Shown here: positions 23,664 to 36,801 of the stretch, one piece after another | Layout of the letters: each line of letters opens with the position of its first letter | How positions within the stretch are numbered: the stretch's first letter is position 1 | Source of the DNA: Paramecium octaurelia | Taxonomy: Eukaryota > Ciliophora > Oligohymenophorea > Peniculida > Parameciidae | Direction of reading: 5' to 3' | DNA length: 64,000 bases | NCBI GenBank assembly: GCA_905182995.1 | Contig: CAJJDP010000012.1 | Coordinates: 504,370-568,369, forward strand | Translations under genes and position numbers: made by a program | The notes under the pieces: generated by a model | What the model saw: the letters and a program-made list of their open reading frames with translations, nothing else | The model's database searches: none | What the model was told of the DNA's origin: nothing

Positions 23664-25333
23664 TCAATAAAACCCTGTACTAGTATTAGATCTATTGGAT
23701 AATTTAATTTTTGGTTAAAATGTGCATTATTTAGCCTATTTTTATTCTTATTATTCTTTAATCTGTTTGATTTTTTATTCTTTAACTATATTTTCTTTCA
23801 TCGCTTTTTGATATAAAGCTGCTGGGCCTTTAAAAGTCTATCTCTATTTTGCAATAATCTCTGATTTTTGATTTAACTAAGGTTTAAAAGTACTGGAACT
23901 ATCAGGTAATGTCTTTTACTATTTGGGTTATTTTTAAAATAGGCGATTTTTATCAAAAATACTCATTTTTTCAATGATATCGAGACACTTTGCTGTCCAT
24001 GTTTCGATGTTCAAAAATATATCCAATTTTTCTAATTATAGAATAACTGGTTTTAGTAGTTCTAAGGCTTCTGTAGGTAATTCTTCGAGATAAATATTTT
24101 GGGCACTAATCAATCCATCATTGTCTGAATCCATTAGTTTAAAATATTCTTCGAGTTTCTTTCTTCTCATTTAAGTAACTATTTAATTAGATCTATCAGT
24201 TTAGACTGATTTGCTTAAATCATCACATTCAAGTTGTATTATAGATTCTTCATTTATGGATTTTTACTATTAATAAAGATACTCACCGATACTGAGTCCA
24301 CCTCTATTTCTATTGGCACTATGGACCTACGGTTGAAATAGTTTTTATCCACTTTTATCATCATACATTACAGATTCTTCAACTTCTTATTTTAGCCTTT
24401 CTTCTTTAATCTTTTTTTAAATTTCCACTCTTTCTAAAAAAGGTAGATATTGCTTATTTTAAGACTTATTCGGTGTGACACTTCTTTTGGACTGCTAAGT
24501 TTGAGATTCTTAAATGATAGAAGTCGAAGATTTGTCATTAGCTTTCCTTTTTTTGGCCTAATTATATAATTAATCAAATTTAGTCATGCTGACATCTTTC
24601 TTGATGATTTCATCACAAATTTTTTGAGAGCTTCATTATACAATAAAAATAATTACATTTTGTTAATCTCAGGTCTGAAGGAACATTCTCTTGAGGTTTC
24701 ATTTAAATTTTATTATTCTGCCTTTTTTTTTTATTCTTACAATTATTATCCATATTTCAACAAATAATATTCTGGAGTATTATTTCTGTTTTATCTTGTA
24801 GTACTGACAATTTTTAATGTATTTTAATTCAGCCTTGGTTTGAATGTTGCTTCTTTAATTGCTTCTTCTTCTTTAAGAATTCTTTGCTTTTAGATCGCAT
24901 TGTTCTTATTATTCATTTATTTGACTTATTTGTCATAGATATCAGTTTTTTTGATAGCAGCCTATGATTTATTGAGGTTGTCTTTCTTATTTTCCTTCTT
25001 CTACTAATTAACATCTTTAATTTATTTGATTGCTTAATTCTGTAGTGGTTTATTAGTGTTGACGTTGCTTATCTAAGTGGATTAATTTACGAAACTAAAA
25101 TAATTTTCCTTCTCATTCAGATGCAGCTTAATATTTTGAGCAATAACATCCTTTATTTCATCCTTTAGATGATGCTTCTCACAAAATTGACTAGCCTTAA
25201 CACCTATATCATCCCCTTCATATAGAAATAGGATGTCATGTTCATTTTATCCCAGTTAAATAGTCAACTCCAGCAATAATTTCCTATCATCTAATAATCC
25301 TAGTTCGGCTAGCAAACTCTCTTAATCAATCAT
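23664..25333 (-). CDS. EF-hand protein with ciliate repeat tail
   Basis: Seen: 547 residues after a 26-nt intron at 24631-24656. The N-terminal 75 residues form a conserved-looking helical module (DILFLYEGDDIGVKASQF). The middle is Lys/Gln-rich coiled coil with short phrases ATFKPRLN and CSFRPEIN. A single good EF-hand loop, MDSDNDGLISAQNI, lies around residue 390. The tail repeats the phrase type TFKPQLN / CTFQPKIK. Known: proteins with repeated T/C-F-x-P-x-I/L phrases occur widely in ciliates and are often tied to basal bodies or axonemes; that link is inference. Calcium binding is likely at the one loop. Confidence 0.8.
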
Positions 25334-25612
25334 ACAAGAATTCGTTAAAATAATTAAAATAATATTATATATTCATTCAGATAAATTGAAATTATAGTCT
25401 TCCTGTTTCTTTTGTTACTAATTGGATATAGTTGATGAGTTTCTAATTGTTAAATTAATCAGATTTTTCTAAATATCCAAATTTTTAAAATTAAACAAGT
25501 TACATTGTTTTTTTTAATAATCTATTTCAATTGATAAGAATATCCAAAGCTCAAATAAGGGTTATTGATTCATAATTAACAAGGCATACTCAAAAAATAA
25601 ATAAGTTATAAA

Positions 25613-26136
25613 ATGCAAATCATATTTTGGATTACAATAGCTTTGGGAGTTCTGGTTCAAAAGATCTGGAATTATTAGCGTCAATTGATAACTAGCTCAC
25701 TTTTGTGAAAATTTGAAAGCATTGCAGAATCTGCTTATTTCCAAAAAATAATAGTGTGTGATGTGACTGATTAAAGAACAAACTTCTTAGTAGTGCACTC
25801 AATAATTTGAGTTTACAAAAAAACTTTAGCCTTATTTTAATATAACTCTATAGAACATCAAATTCACCAATAGCTAAAAGGATTATCAGTAGAATCCTTA
25901 TTCTTTATGTATTACAAGCAAAAAGTATCCACAAAAGAATAGCTTTAATATGATACACAGCCCATTCCAATGATCCTTTGGATAGCTAAGGCATGAATCT
26001 TTTTGGTTAATCATTCTGTTTATTGGCTATGTTATAGAAAATTAGACTTCAAATCCTTGCTAGATATAGCTAAATTTATGAATCAAACGATTTTATTTAC
26101 TATTAAACGATAAAGAAAAATGATGAGATTAAATGA
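25613..26136 (+). CDS. Small protein with N-terminal membrane segment, unknown
   Basis: A model of 147 residues results from splicing 23-nt, 21-nt and 36-nt GT..AG segments (starting at about 25706, 25763 and 25926); the total is a whole number of codons. The N-terminus is hydrophobic (MQIIFWITIALGVLVQKIW), a signal anchor or membrane helix. A second weakly hydrophobic stretch (RIISRILILYVLQ) and the polar tail RYSQIYESNDFIYYQ follow. The 36-nt intron is longer than usual and other splice choices exist, so the middle is uncertain. No family recognised. Confidence 0.5.
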
Positions 26137-26266
26137 GGAGCAATATGCTTTTAACAAACTGATTCTTTTGAAATGTATTATCATATATTTATAAAATCCA
26201 TTAAGTTTATCTTAAGTTAAATTAGTAAATTAACAATGATGATAAATATTAATCAAATAATAAAAA

Positions 26267-27079
26267 ATGTTCAGTTGTATGGCAATGAATGAATATTAAG
26301 TATGCGAAGTAGTACAAAAATATGGACCAGCTGTAGGTGCTAGGAAGATTATAAAATTAAGAATATTAACATACTTTAGGAACTTAATACTGGAATTTAT
26401 GTATAATAATACAGAATAGCAAAATTACTGATTACTGTGTAGAATAGAAATCAGAAGTAGTAGAATCGGTTCCACTAGCAAATGCTTTTGTGATCATCTA
26501 TTTAGTTAACATAAACAAATATTGGGGAAAAAATTTAATACAGGATGTGAAAATTGCGAATGCAATAGATTTAATTTTGTACCATCTAGGCCAGAAGAAT
26601 GTGGAATGTATTGGTTACCACGAGGAAAAGACTTTAACATTTTTACATGAAGACCACCCTGTAAATGTAATCATGGATGCGAAGATCATCTTCCAAATTA
26701 TCCATTAAGATGCAAGAACTGATTTGATTCTTATTTTGCTTGTATAGCATGTGACAGAAGATGGGAATTGCATGAAACTCTTTTTGAAGATGAGTCAGAG
26801 GGAAAAGCTTTAGGTAAAATAATTGGTTAGGATTATCTTCCTCTGTCAACAACACCCGATATTTAAGTGCATTTGTTTTTGGAATTAAAATACTAATAAA
26901 TGCCTTAAAAATTACAATAAGGATTAGTAGAAAACGATAAGCCATTTCCAAAATATTCAGTACGAACTAACAAATAACAACAATATACTACTGCTTATAC
27001 TAGACCAAATTAGTAATAACAAAAGGCTATTTAATAATAATAGTAATAAAACAATAAACTAGTTTAAAAGAAAAAGTGA
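26267..27079 (+). pseudogene. FAM221-like Cys-rich gene with two in-frame TGA codons
   Basis: Seen: from about 26475 to 27079 one frame encodes a FAM221-family protein: CFCDHLFSQHKQILGKKFN, CENCECNRFNFVPSRPEECG, CKCNHGCEDH, then CIACDRRWELHETLFEDE and a Gln-rich tail ending at TGA 27077-27079. The same frame contains TGA at 26648-26650 and 26720-26722, with no GT..AG segment able to remove them. By recall of the family, the first sits at the conserved Trp before the CxC motif and the second at a Cys position. The N-terminal part starts MFSCMAMNEYQVCEVVQKYG and needs one or more introns I could not fix. Either a recent pseudogene, sequence error, or UGA recoding. Confidence 0.7.
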
Positions 27080-27110
27080 ATATATTATGTATCTATCAAT
27101 ACAATAATTA

Positions 27111-27723
27111 TCAAACACTTGCACTAAAATCTTTGCCTTTAAAAAAATAATACACAACACATATCTAAGTTATAGCTATTGTTAATAATATTCCTATTTT
27201 AGCTAAAGCACACAATTTAACATTTTATTATGTTTACTCCAACACTACTTTTATTATAATACTTACACATTTAATGAGCATTCTCTCTGTCAGTAATCCA
27301 ATTTTAATTTCTGTAAATTGCCTAATAGTTTCGATGAGTCCTTGACAATTCTTTTGACATCTCACTAAATTGTTCTGATTAAGCATATTCTTTATCTACA
27401 CCATCCATGTCAAAGTCAAAACTTACCGTCTTGTAGCCTTTGGATAAGCTTTTGAAACAGATATAATAAGTGCCCTTTTCTCTTAATAATTACTTAAGCG
27501 CTCCTTCTTTTGTATTTTATTTCTTTACTAATTTATCTCCGTTTTCTGATTCTATTGTTATTTCTGTTTTATTTTCATCAACTCCAGATATCTAATAATT
27601 TACTGTAACATAGGTGTCTCCTGTATATGATTTAACATAAAAGCATGTAGGTTTCTAGCTAATCTATACAGACAAGCTCTATCCCATATATATTAAGCAG
27701 ATCAAACACAACACTTTCATCAT
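27111..27723 (-). CDS. p24/emp24 (GOLD-domain) cargo receptor
   Basis: Seen: 196 residues after a 22-nt intron at 27245-27266. A cleavable-type signal peptide MMKVLCLICLIYMGQSLS starts the protein. A GOLD beta domain follows (CFYVKSYTGDTYVTVNYQIS and YYICFKSLSKGYKTVSFDF with the two family cysteines), then a coiled-coil stalk (MSKELSRTHRNYQAI), one membrane helix (LAKIGILLTIAITQICVVYY) and a short cytosolic tail starting FFKGKD with the FF motif. Known: p24 proteins cycle between ER and Golgi in COPI/COPII vesicles. Convergent with the FAM221-like gene (31 bp) and divergent from the PH-START gene (36 bp between start codons). Confidence 0.92.
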
Positions 27724-27759
27724 TTTTAAAATAAATTATACATCAATTTAATAAAATTA

Positions 27760-29824
27760 ATGAATTAAAGGCCAATTAAAAATGGATATCTGTAATTAAA
27801 TAAAATAAGCTAAGATAACAGAAACATATATTTGGACTTAAAACTACTAAATATTTCTATTTGGAAGGCACTCAATTTCTAATATTTGAAGACGATAAAG
27901 TAATTTCATATTTATAACCAGACTCATATTCCCTAAGAAAGAGTCGATCTATCAGGTTTCATTGTAGATGGCACTTGGCAAGAGGACGGTTATTATACTT
28001 TCACTCTCAGACACTTATAATAAGAAATAATGATGCAATTTATATCAATGACTTATGATGATGCAGCTGAATGGGTTAGTAAAATTAAATAAGCAATTCT
28101 CATATCAGAATATGAGGCTCTGCTTCACTCTTCTAATTATCAGATCCCCATCGATTCACATAAATCTTTAAAGAATGACATTTCAAATATAACTAAGTAT
28201 CTAATTGCCCAACTACTTTAGAAATATCCCAGAATACGTGTAAAAATAATTATAACTCTACCAAGAATTAAGTAAGGATAAGTGGATTATTGAAAAATCA
28301 TTAAAATAAATGAAGTTAACAACAATCCACTCTTCCAATAATATTGTTCTGAAAGGTGAATATGTATTTAATACTTCTTTAGAGAAGGTGGCCACAATAA
28401 TTAAAGTAAATTAGTAAATAAATTAAATAGAAAGGTGGAAAACTTTTGGATTTATTTAAATAATCATCTGAAATCCATGAGATTGATTTGTAATAATATC
28501 ATAAAGATACATGGCATTTTAATAATGAAGGTAAGATGTATATTTTAGAATCTAAATATATATAGTTTGATTTCCAAAGGAATAATTCATTTTTCTTAAC
28601 AAGAGAATCAGTCAATGAAGGCTAATTTCCCATTGCTAAGAATTCTGATAACGAATCAAAGAAAAAACCAATATCAATTTTTAAGATGTTTGAAATTATT
28701 CATGTAGTGGAGGAAGACTCAAAATGTTACATTTAATACATGCAGGTTGTAAAAAAAGACCAAAATGAAAAAATAATAAGAAAACTAATGAAGGAGTAAA
28801 TAATTAATTTGTCAATAATATCAACAGAATTGGATTTGCTTTTAATTTAAATTAATAATGAAGCTCTACCAATAGCACAATCAAGAATTGTGCTTGAAAC
28901 CAATCATTCAAATAATGATAGTTAAGAAAATGAATTTTCTAAAGGAGAAAATTTTAATTTCCCCCCTTAAGATCGCTTAGGTTATGTAGATAATTAGTTA
29001 AAACCTAATGAGTCTGCAAAGAAATATGAAAATATGCATAATAGAATTATACACTAAAATGAAGAATAATTAAAAGCTCTAGCAGAATTAAAAGAGAAGA
29101 TAGGTCATTTATTTTTGAATGACTAGGCCTTGATCAGGTATTTGATTGCAAGAAATTATAAAGTTAAAGATACTGAAAAAATGATACTGAAATGTTTAGT
29201 ATATAAACTCACTATTTTTAATAGCAATGGAGGAAGGAAAATAAAGTTAATTCCAGAAAGACCTCTGACTACTAAATGTATGCTAATGAAAATGTTCATA
29301 CTTAATTGGGATTTTCAAGATGGGGACATCCAATTCTAGTAACTAATGGAATGAATTCTCATCCAGAAAAGTTTGAAACTAACTAAGGATTTTCTGAATA
29401 GGGCTATTTGTAATTCCATTAAAGTCTGATGGAAGAAGGCATTAGATCGTATTATAATATATTAATAAAACAAGTATGAGAGGATATGTAGATCAATTTA
29501 TTGTAATTATTGATTGTTATAAATTGAGTCCTGCTAACTTCTCTTTCAGTGTATTGAAAAATGCGTTTATAGAAATCTTCAACTATTATCCTGAAAGATA
29601 ATTTAGAATTTATGTAATAAACACAAACTTCTTGACTCGCAGCTTTTATACTATGTTAAAGCCATTTTTACCATCCAGAACTGTTGAAAAGGTTAAATTG
29701 TTCATATTTTTAGATTAATTTTGTTGGATAAGATTTCAATGAGATTAAGAAAGCACTTCTGAAAGATTTAGATGAGGAAACCATTCCAGAAAGATATGGA
29801 GGCAAAAACATACTAATTTAATGA
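27760..29824 (+). CDS. PH-START-CRAL-TRIO (SEC14) lipid-binding protein
   Basis: Seen: 630 residues after seven introns of 22-28 nt (27792-27814, 27900-27921, 28238-28265, 28406-28430, 29294-29319, 29449-29474, 29692-29713). Residues about 8-105 are a PH domain (GYLQQKHIFGLKTTKYFYLE to EIMMQFISMTYDDAAEWVSK). Residues about 130-340 look like a START domain (DKWIIEKSLKQMK, IVLKGEYVFNTSLEKVATII, WHFNNEGKMYILES). From about 420 a SEC14 module follows: RYLIARNYKVKDTEKMI, then IWGHPILVTNG, VDQFIVIIDCYKLSPANF, YPERQFRIYVINTNFL and the closing IPERYGGKN. Inference: a membrane-targeted lipid transfer or sensing protein. All three folds in one chain is unusual. Confidence 0.85.
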
Positions 29825-30035
29825 TTATAATTAGAAATGAATACAATTATTGATTATTATGTTCTATTTGGCAAATAATTGTAGTATTAAGGAAAGCAAG
29901 TCCACTTAATGAAAAATTGAGTATTTTTAAATTATATTTGTTATTGATTTAATGTATAAAATTATTTAATTGGAAATCGTAATTGAGACAAAGAAAAGAT
30001 CTAACGTAATGAAGATTATAATTTTAATTTATAAG

Positions 30036-30492
30036 TCATTTATGAGTTGTCTTTTGTTCATAATAGTTGTAGGAGTGAAGAATTTGATTTTTTTGCCTGA
30101 CTTCTATTTTTAGATTATTGTATTTTTTTTTATCAATTTTTTATGAAACTCTACACACCAGCGATTTTTTGCCACTTAAAACATCTAATACTGCTAAGGG
30201 GGCTGAGCGTTTATTATTTTTATAATAATGAATGAGAGATTTAGCACTAGAGTAATTTAGATTCAAAGCTTTGGCAACCTAATTGTAATAGGAAAAAGAA
30301 TACCTCTTTAATTGGTTTGCCTTCCTGAAACACTTGTCGAAATAGTTATTGTTGTTGCTCTATGGGGATTTTATGGATCCTTCTTGTATTGGATTTAGAA
30401 ATTATTCTTTTAGGAATGTAGTCTTCTCCTTCAGAACTTTGAGTACTAGAGATGTCATCTTCAAACATTAAGTATTTGTCTGACTTATTCAT
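30036..30492 (-). CDS. Small protein with helix-turn-helix-like segment
   Basis: Seen: 143 residues after a 25-nt intron at 30279-30303. The N-terminus is acidic and Ser-rich (MFEDDISSTQSSEGEDY). The middle, IKEVAKALNLNYSSAKSLIH followed by YYKNNKR, has the spacing of a helix-turn-helix of the homeodomain/Psq or transposase type, which points to DNA binding (inference). The C-terminus is basic. No other domain. The join at the intron falls within the first helix and gives a smooth helix, supporting the model. Confidence 0.75.
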
Positions 30493-30719
30493 ATTAATAA
30501 CTTAAAAGATAAAAAATAATATAGTTTCAGACATTTTATAAATTAATTTTAATAAATCCATATCTTATTTATTAGATATTATTGGCAAAAATTAATGAAT
30601 GTAACAACCTCGTACACAATCAGAATTGAGAGTATGATTTTTATTAATACTTGGAGACTAAGTCTAGATGTATTAGTAAAAAAGATTCTAATAATAATTT
30701 ATTATTTATTGTATAATTT

Positions 30720-31344
30720 TCATTACGCTGCAACGATAGGAGGTTTTCTCATTTCCCTGACGAATCTCTCATAAATCTCATCTTCTCTCTGTTTCAATTC
30801 TTGTGACGTTGCTGGTGCATAATAATTAGGATAATCCAAGCCTAGGACCTTAGATTGGACATAGTTACCGTATTTTGTAATTTTTAATAATTGCTTCTCA
30901 ACATAATTCACAACTTTTGATGCATCAGCCCAATTTCTATTTGCATTTGATCTGTGGCCCAAAATAAAAGGAGGACGCAAATGGAAGTATTATTGTTAAT
31001 AGTTCTTGATTATAGTAATGCATCATATACCAGAGCTTTGTCCATTCTAGCACTTACATGATAAAGATTTGTAATCCTACCTGATTCATGATTGAGAAAC
31101 ACTCTCATGTGATTCAAGAACGACTCACCTTTATTATAAATTCTCAAATACCCACTCGTAATCTCTTGGCAAATGCTTCATACTCATATTCAGTCAAATC
31201 AGGTCTCATAGTGCTGAATGAGGATTTGTAATATTTGAAATGCTATTCAGTGGTCATCTATCGAGCGTTAATAGCAATTCCTCTCTCTGGATCAATGTAT
31301 ACTTCATCTGTGTCTGTACCTCTCTAATTTCTCAATTGATTCAT
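30720..31344 (-). CDS. Conserved-looking protein, unknown (possibly mitochondrial)
   Basis: Seen: 191 residues after two introns (23 nt and 26 nt, at about 31128-31150 and 31013-31038). Phrases DEVYIDPERGIAINARQMTT and HFKYYKSSFSTMRPDL look like a folded protein, and the C-terminal half (RPPFILGHRSNANRNWADAS to LDYPNYYAPATSQELKQRED) is well composed with little low complexity. No catalytic motif. The style recalls ciliate-specific mitochondrial complex subunits, but I cannot name a family. Its start codon is 39 bp from that of the divergent membrane protein. Confidence 0.75.
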
Positions 31345-31383
31345 CTTAATATATATATTAATTTTTACGATTCAAATCCACTG

Positions 31384-32096
31384 ATGGAAATTAATAGGCC
31401 TTTCATTATTACCAAGCGATAAGGCGACTCTTTGTTGCCTCCTGATTGTGAAGAGTTCAATGAAGCTATCGAGGACAACATTAGATTTCTGCAAAGTTCA
31501 AATATATTCATAATCGTAAGTTAACTATCCAATATCTTTAGTGTGCATTTATATATTAGTGCATAAGATTTCTATACTACTTCATCCATTATCGAACTAC
31601 ATGTTATACATATGCAATTTTGTGCTTAGTTATAGTAGGTGGAAACATATTCTGGATTGCTAGTTCAACCTATGGATTTCTTGGCATTAATTCTAGGTCC
31701 TCATCTGAAATTGGGAAATACCTCTGTTTGACATCATTTGTCTTGGCAATACGATTAATTACTTACTTTTTAGTATGGGCTCTTATGCAAGGCTATGCTT
31801 AACAATATAATATTTTATCAAAAACTCGATTGTTGTAGGAAAGTGCCACCTAATAACCAGCCACAACTGAAATTACTGATGATTAAAAACAAGAAATCGT
31901 ATGCGGCTAGTTGTACCAAGGAACTTTGATGATGGTTTAAGCTATCATTGAAACAATCTTCTTGGGAGTCATCATCTACTTTGTTGTCTAGGTCAAAAAG
32001 TATATAACAAGTAATACAACATGCAATATTTTAGATTACGAAAGCAATTAAAAAAAAAAATAAAGGACATGGAATCTATAAGCTTCCATTGTTTGA
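31384..32096 (+). CDS. Membrane protein with about four helices, unknown
   Basis: Seen: 228 residues after a 26-nt intron at 31516-31541. The N-terminal 45 residues are polar (MEINRPFIITKRQGD ... EEFNEAIEDNIRF). Hydrophobic segments follow: YAILCLVIVGGNIFWIASS, CLTSFVLAIRLITYFLVW and IIETIFLGVIIYFVV, with a polar loop rich in Thr/Gln/Glu between the last two. The C-terminus is Lys-rich. No known motif. The TGA is 42 bp from the convergent CDPK stop. Confidence 0.75.
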
Positions 32097-32138
32097 TTAC
32101 AAAAATTGTAATTAATATATTTTATATATTCTATTGAA

Positions 32139-33690
<1,552 letters not shown>

Positions 33691-33922
33691 CCGATTTTGC
33701 TTTGATTTTATATATTAATTATAGATATTACATTACTATTTATTTTATTTTCAATATTACTGTATCTATATGTATTGCATTATTAAATACTTTTAATATA
33801 ATTATCAAAACTGCATTTAATTTGTTATGTAAAAGATATGAATGTATAACAAAAATTATAATCCCTATAATCAATAATTAAAAGATATTTTATTAAAAAG
33901 TAATTTATATATACTTAATAAA
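33691..33922. other. Intergenic stretch
   Basis: About 230 bp upstream of the CDPK and downstream of the next minus-strand gene. It must contain the CDPK promoter. An Ile/Asn-rich open frame on the plus strand here has no recognisable features. Confidence 0.4.
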
Positions 33923-34312
33923 TCATTTACAAGTCATGGAGATTCCAAACCATTTCTTGAAAACACTTTATTTTGGATGTCTTCCCTCAGTTATTTTTAC
34001 AGCCTCTAAATTTTATTCATTTTAAATTTTTGGTTCTAATTACTTCATAACAACAACAAATCGTTTTTCATTTGTTTTTATTAGTTTTCTATTTCTCTCC
34101 AAAGCTGGGAAAGATAGTTTAGGTTCGCCACTTTTTTTAGCCAAATACAAAGAGATATTTGAGTTCGAAATATTTTGTATCCTTGTTATTAAATCGAGAA
34201 TTTCCCCCACAGTAGTTTAATCATCATAATCCACTTAAATTAACTATTTATTAATGTAGATATCAAATTAAAGTTTCTCTACTTTTAAGAGGCTTTTTTT
34301 CACTTATGACAT
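33923..34312 (-). CDS. Small ubiquitin-fold-like protein
   Basis: Seen: 129 residues, single exon. The sequence LQFDIYINKQLIQVDYDDQT followed by TVGEILDLITRIQ has the strand-strand-helix order of a ubiquitin-like or RBD fold, and KRFVVVMKQLEP could be the last strand. The C-terminus KSVF-type basic tail lacks a Gly-Gly end, so it is not a modifier. The resemblance is structural guesswork from pattern only; the gene itself is convincing by composition. Confidence 0.65.
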
Positions 34313-34445
34313 ATTAATATAATAAATTATTTTATTAATTTTCATATTACAATTAAGTTAAAATATACAAGGCTAACGTATAGATTTTAAAATTATTGAT
34401 ATTAGTATTGAGCAATCAATGTCATAATTTAATATAAATTACAAA

Positions 34446-35213
34446 TCAGTCAAATAAATCATCGTGATTCATATCAAGTTATCTCTATTTTTTATTCCAA
34501 AGAAGGAGTTATTTTTTATGATATATAGCTTATTTTTGTTGCCATAGCTATTAATTGAATTCCAACAATAGATTATTATCTAGATTATCTTTGTTGTTAT
34601 CTGAGTTTCGAATTTCTGTAGTATTTTATTCAGATATTTGTTTTTATTGACTATTTTGAAGACTGGTGTAATCCTATATTTTTGGTAAATTAAATATTCT
34701 AACTTTCTAATCATAATCTTTTTTCCTCTGCCTATTATTCTCTTGTCTTATCCTGATGCATTCTTCAACATGGGATAAATAAGTTTTATGGTATTTATTG
34801 GGAACAACTGATGAATGTGTGATTTTATTTTCAGAGGACAACTTACTGTCATATTCATTTCTTATAAGAAATCTGGTTTTCTATGGACCCTATTTAATTT
34901 CTTCATTTTTGAGTTATGCCATAGGATTAATGTTATCAACATTAAGAACTGCCACTTTGTTGCTAGAAATCAATGCTTGGGATTACTATTTCTGGAGATG
35001 AACACTTTGAATACCCTACTTAAATTTGTAATTACCTGCATGGCCTTGCTTATTTAAACATCCTCGTCCAAAGTCAATTTTATCTTGTTTGCTGAATACT
35101 ACAGTTATAATACAATTTACATAGGTTATATTCAAGGATTGCAATGGTTCTGTTTTTTGCTTATTTATTTACTACAAAACTTTTTGCTAGATTATGGATT
35201 GCAAAGTTTGCAT
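34446..35213 (-). CDS. Gln/Asn-rich hypothetical protein
   Basis: Seen: 255 residues, open throughout in ciliate code from ATG at 35211-35213. The middle reads like structured protein (VAVLNVDNINPMAQLKNEE), the rest is Gln/Asn/Lys-rich and ends DMNHDDLFD. The hydrophobic plus-strand frames over 34798-35057 are the antisense of this gene. One hydrophobic phrase near the start (NITYVNCIITVVFS) could hide an intron, but none improves the frame. No family. Confidence 0.65.
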
Positions 35214-35384
35214 TTCTAAATTAACTATAATTAATTTGTATTTAATATGTATTTAATTGCTTCTAGCTTCAAACATTACTTAACTCCTATCTCTCATTTC
35301 TGCATTATAATTCTCTACCTTCATTCTATATCACACAAATCCAGATAAATTATATATAAATACATCATTAATTTTCATAATCAA
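35214..35384. promoter_or_regulatory. Bidirectional intergenic region
   Basis: 171 bp between the divergent start codons at 35213 (minus) and 35385 (plus). AT-rich; it must serve as promoter for both genes. No specific motif identified. Confidence 0.4.
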
Positions 35385-35949
35385 ATGGTCAGAGATCTAT
35401 ATGATTTCTTCTCTCAAAATACTGAGAGCACAGACGCAGAACTTAATTACCAGAAATTTGTACTGCATAAATCAAGAGTTTAAAAACCAAATCTTTCAGC
35501 GTACAAAATTGAAGAAAGTCGGCAAAGAAAAAAAAGTTATGCTTTTGGCTCTTCAACTGATAGATCAAAGGAAGATATCAAACTCCCTCCAGTGTTAAGC
35601 TATGAGATTTCGTATTCTCAAGTTGACGTCAATATTCCTAAAGTCAGAATTTAAGAAAGAAATAATGACCAATCTAAAACTAGATTTACCACCGAATCTA
35701 ATATTGTTAAGGTAAGGAAAACTTAAAAAACTAAATCCCTCAGACCTGACGGCACAATTCAGAAGCAACCATAAAGATCATTCCCATTGGAATTAGAAAG
35801 ACCGAATGAATATTTCCCTGCTCATCCCTTTTAACCTATGAGTAACACTGAACTTAAGGATTTGTTTTAGAGTCTATTGTACTTTATAATCATTAATCAA
35901 TAGATCTAAACACAGGGTTCGTAAGCCAACTAATTCCTGGGATGGATGA
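35385..35949 (+). CDS. Hypothetical protein, unknown
   Basis: Seen: 179 residues after a 25-nt intron at 35879-35903. It begins MVRDLYDFFSQNTESTDAEL and contains SYAFGSSTDRSKEDIKLPPV and RSFPLELERPNEYFPAHPF. The end LSKHRVRKPTNSWDG is reached only through the intron and reads more naturally than the unspliced extension to 35993. Polar, probably soluble, no known domain. Confidence 0.72.
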
Positions 35950-36254
35950 CGTAATCTCATGAATTATTATTTGTTTATGCTTAAAATAAATGATCACATT
36001 ACTCTTAATTTTATAATCAATTAATTAAATATTATTCAAAATCTCATTCAAAAAAGGATTTCGAAAATGATCGTTGCATAGCCTTATAATTTGAAAAAAT
36101 ATTAATTATAATTATTTTAATGTCATTATACTATCAATTAAAAAAAAATATAATAGAACCAAAAAGAGAAATAGAATTCAAAAACTTTAAAATTCGAAAT
36201 CGCTATTTAGTTGTAAAACAACTAAAGAGTAGAAACATATTCCAATTCTAAAAT
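35950..36254. other. Intergenic stretch
   Basis: About 300 bp, AT-rich, between two plus-strand genes. Nothing recognised. Confidence 0.4.
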
Positions 36255-36636
36255 ATGAGCTCATTTAGTCCTAATAGAGTTAAGCAACTACCCAAGTTAA
36301 GATTACCGAGTTTTCCTAATTCTGACAGCAATCGATAATGCCTTGCTAAAAGTCCTTAGAACATTCTTAAACAGGCTATTCTCTAATAACCTTACCTATA
36401 ATTGCTTAGTTAATAGAGCTAAGATCTAAATAAATCAATAACTTAATAACGACAAATTGATAAGTCAATTAAAAAAAATAAAGGAAACCCTATATATTAA
36501 GTTGATGATTTAAGCTTTGAGTATAGAATTCCGAAGTCTCTCATGAAATACTCATTTTAATTTAGTAACAATAGATAGTAATATATTTTGCATAAAATAT
36601 AGATTCAATTTAAGTCCAACAAATAAATAAATTTGA
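36255..36636 (+). CDS. Small hypothetical protein
   Basis: Seen: 118 residues after a 25-nt intron at 36578-36602. It starts MSSFSPNRVKQLPKLRLPSF, is Gln/Ser/Lys-rich, has DDLSFEYRIPKSLMKYSFQF near the end and finishes LSPTNKQI. No membrane segment or known domain. The intron is preferred because it gives a TGA soon after; without it the frame would run into the eS8 gene. Confidence 0.6.
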
Positions 36637-36801
36637 TTTTTACATTTGTTCATATTTTATGTTTTGTAGAATTTCTTAAATACTCCTTTCTCCTTGCATA
36701 ACACACCTAATTAATAATGGAAAATAAATAAAATATTTGGTTTAATATATAAGCACATTTTAAAATTAAATAAAATCTTTTTTTATTTAAGAAAGCATTT
36801 C

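Noticed and set aside
34798-35057. Plus-strand membrane-protein-like frames
   Set aside because: Antisense of the intact 255-residue minus-strand gene, which has its own start and stop in ciliate code.
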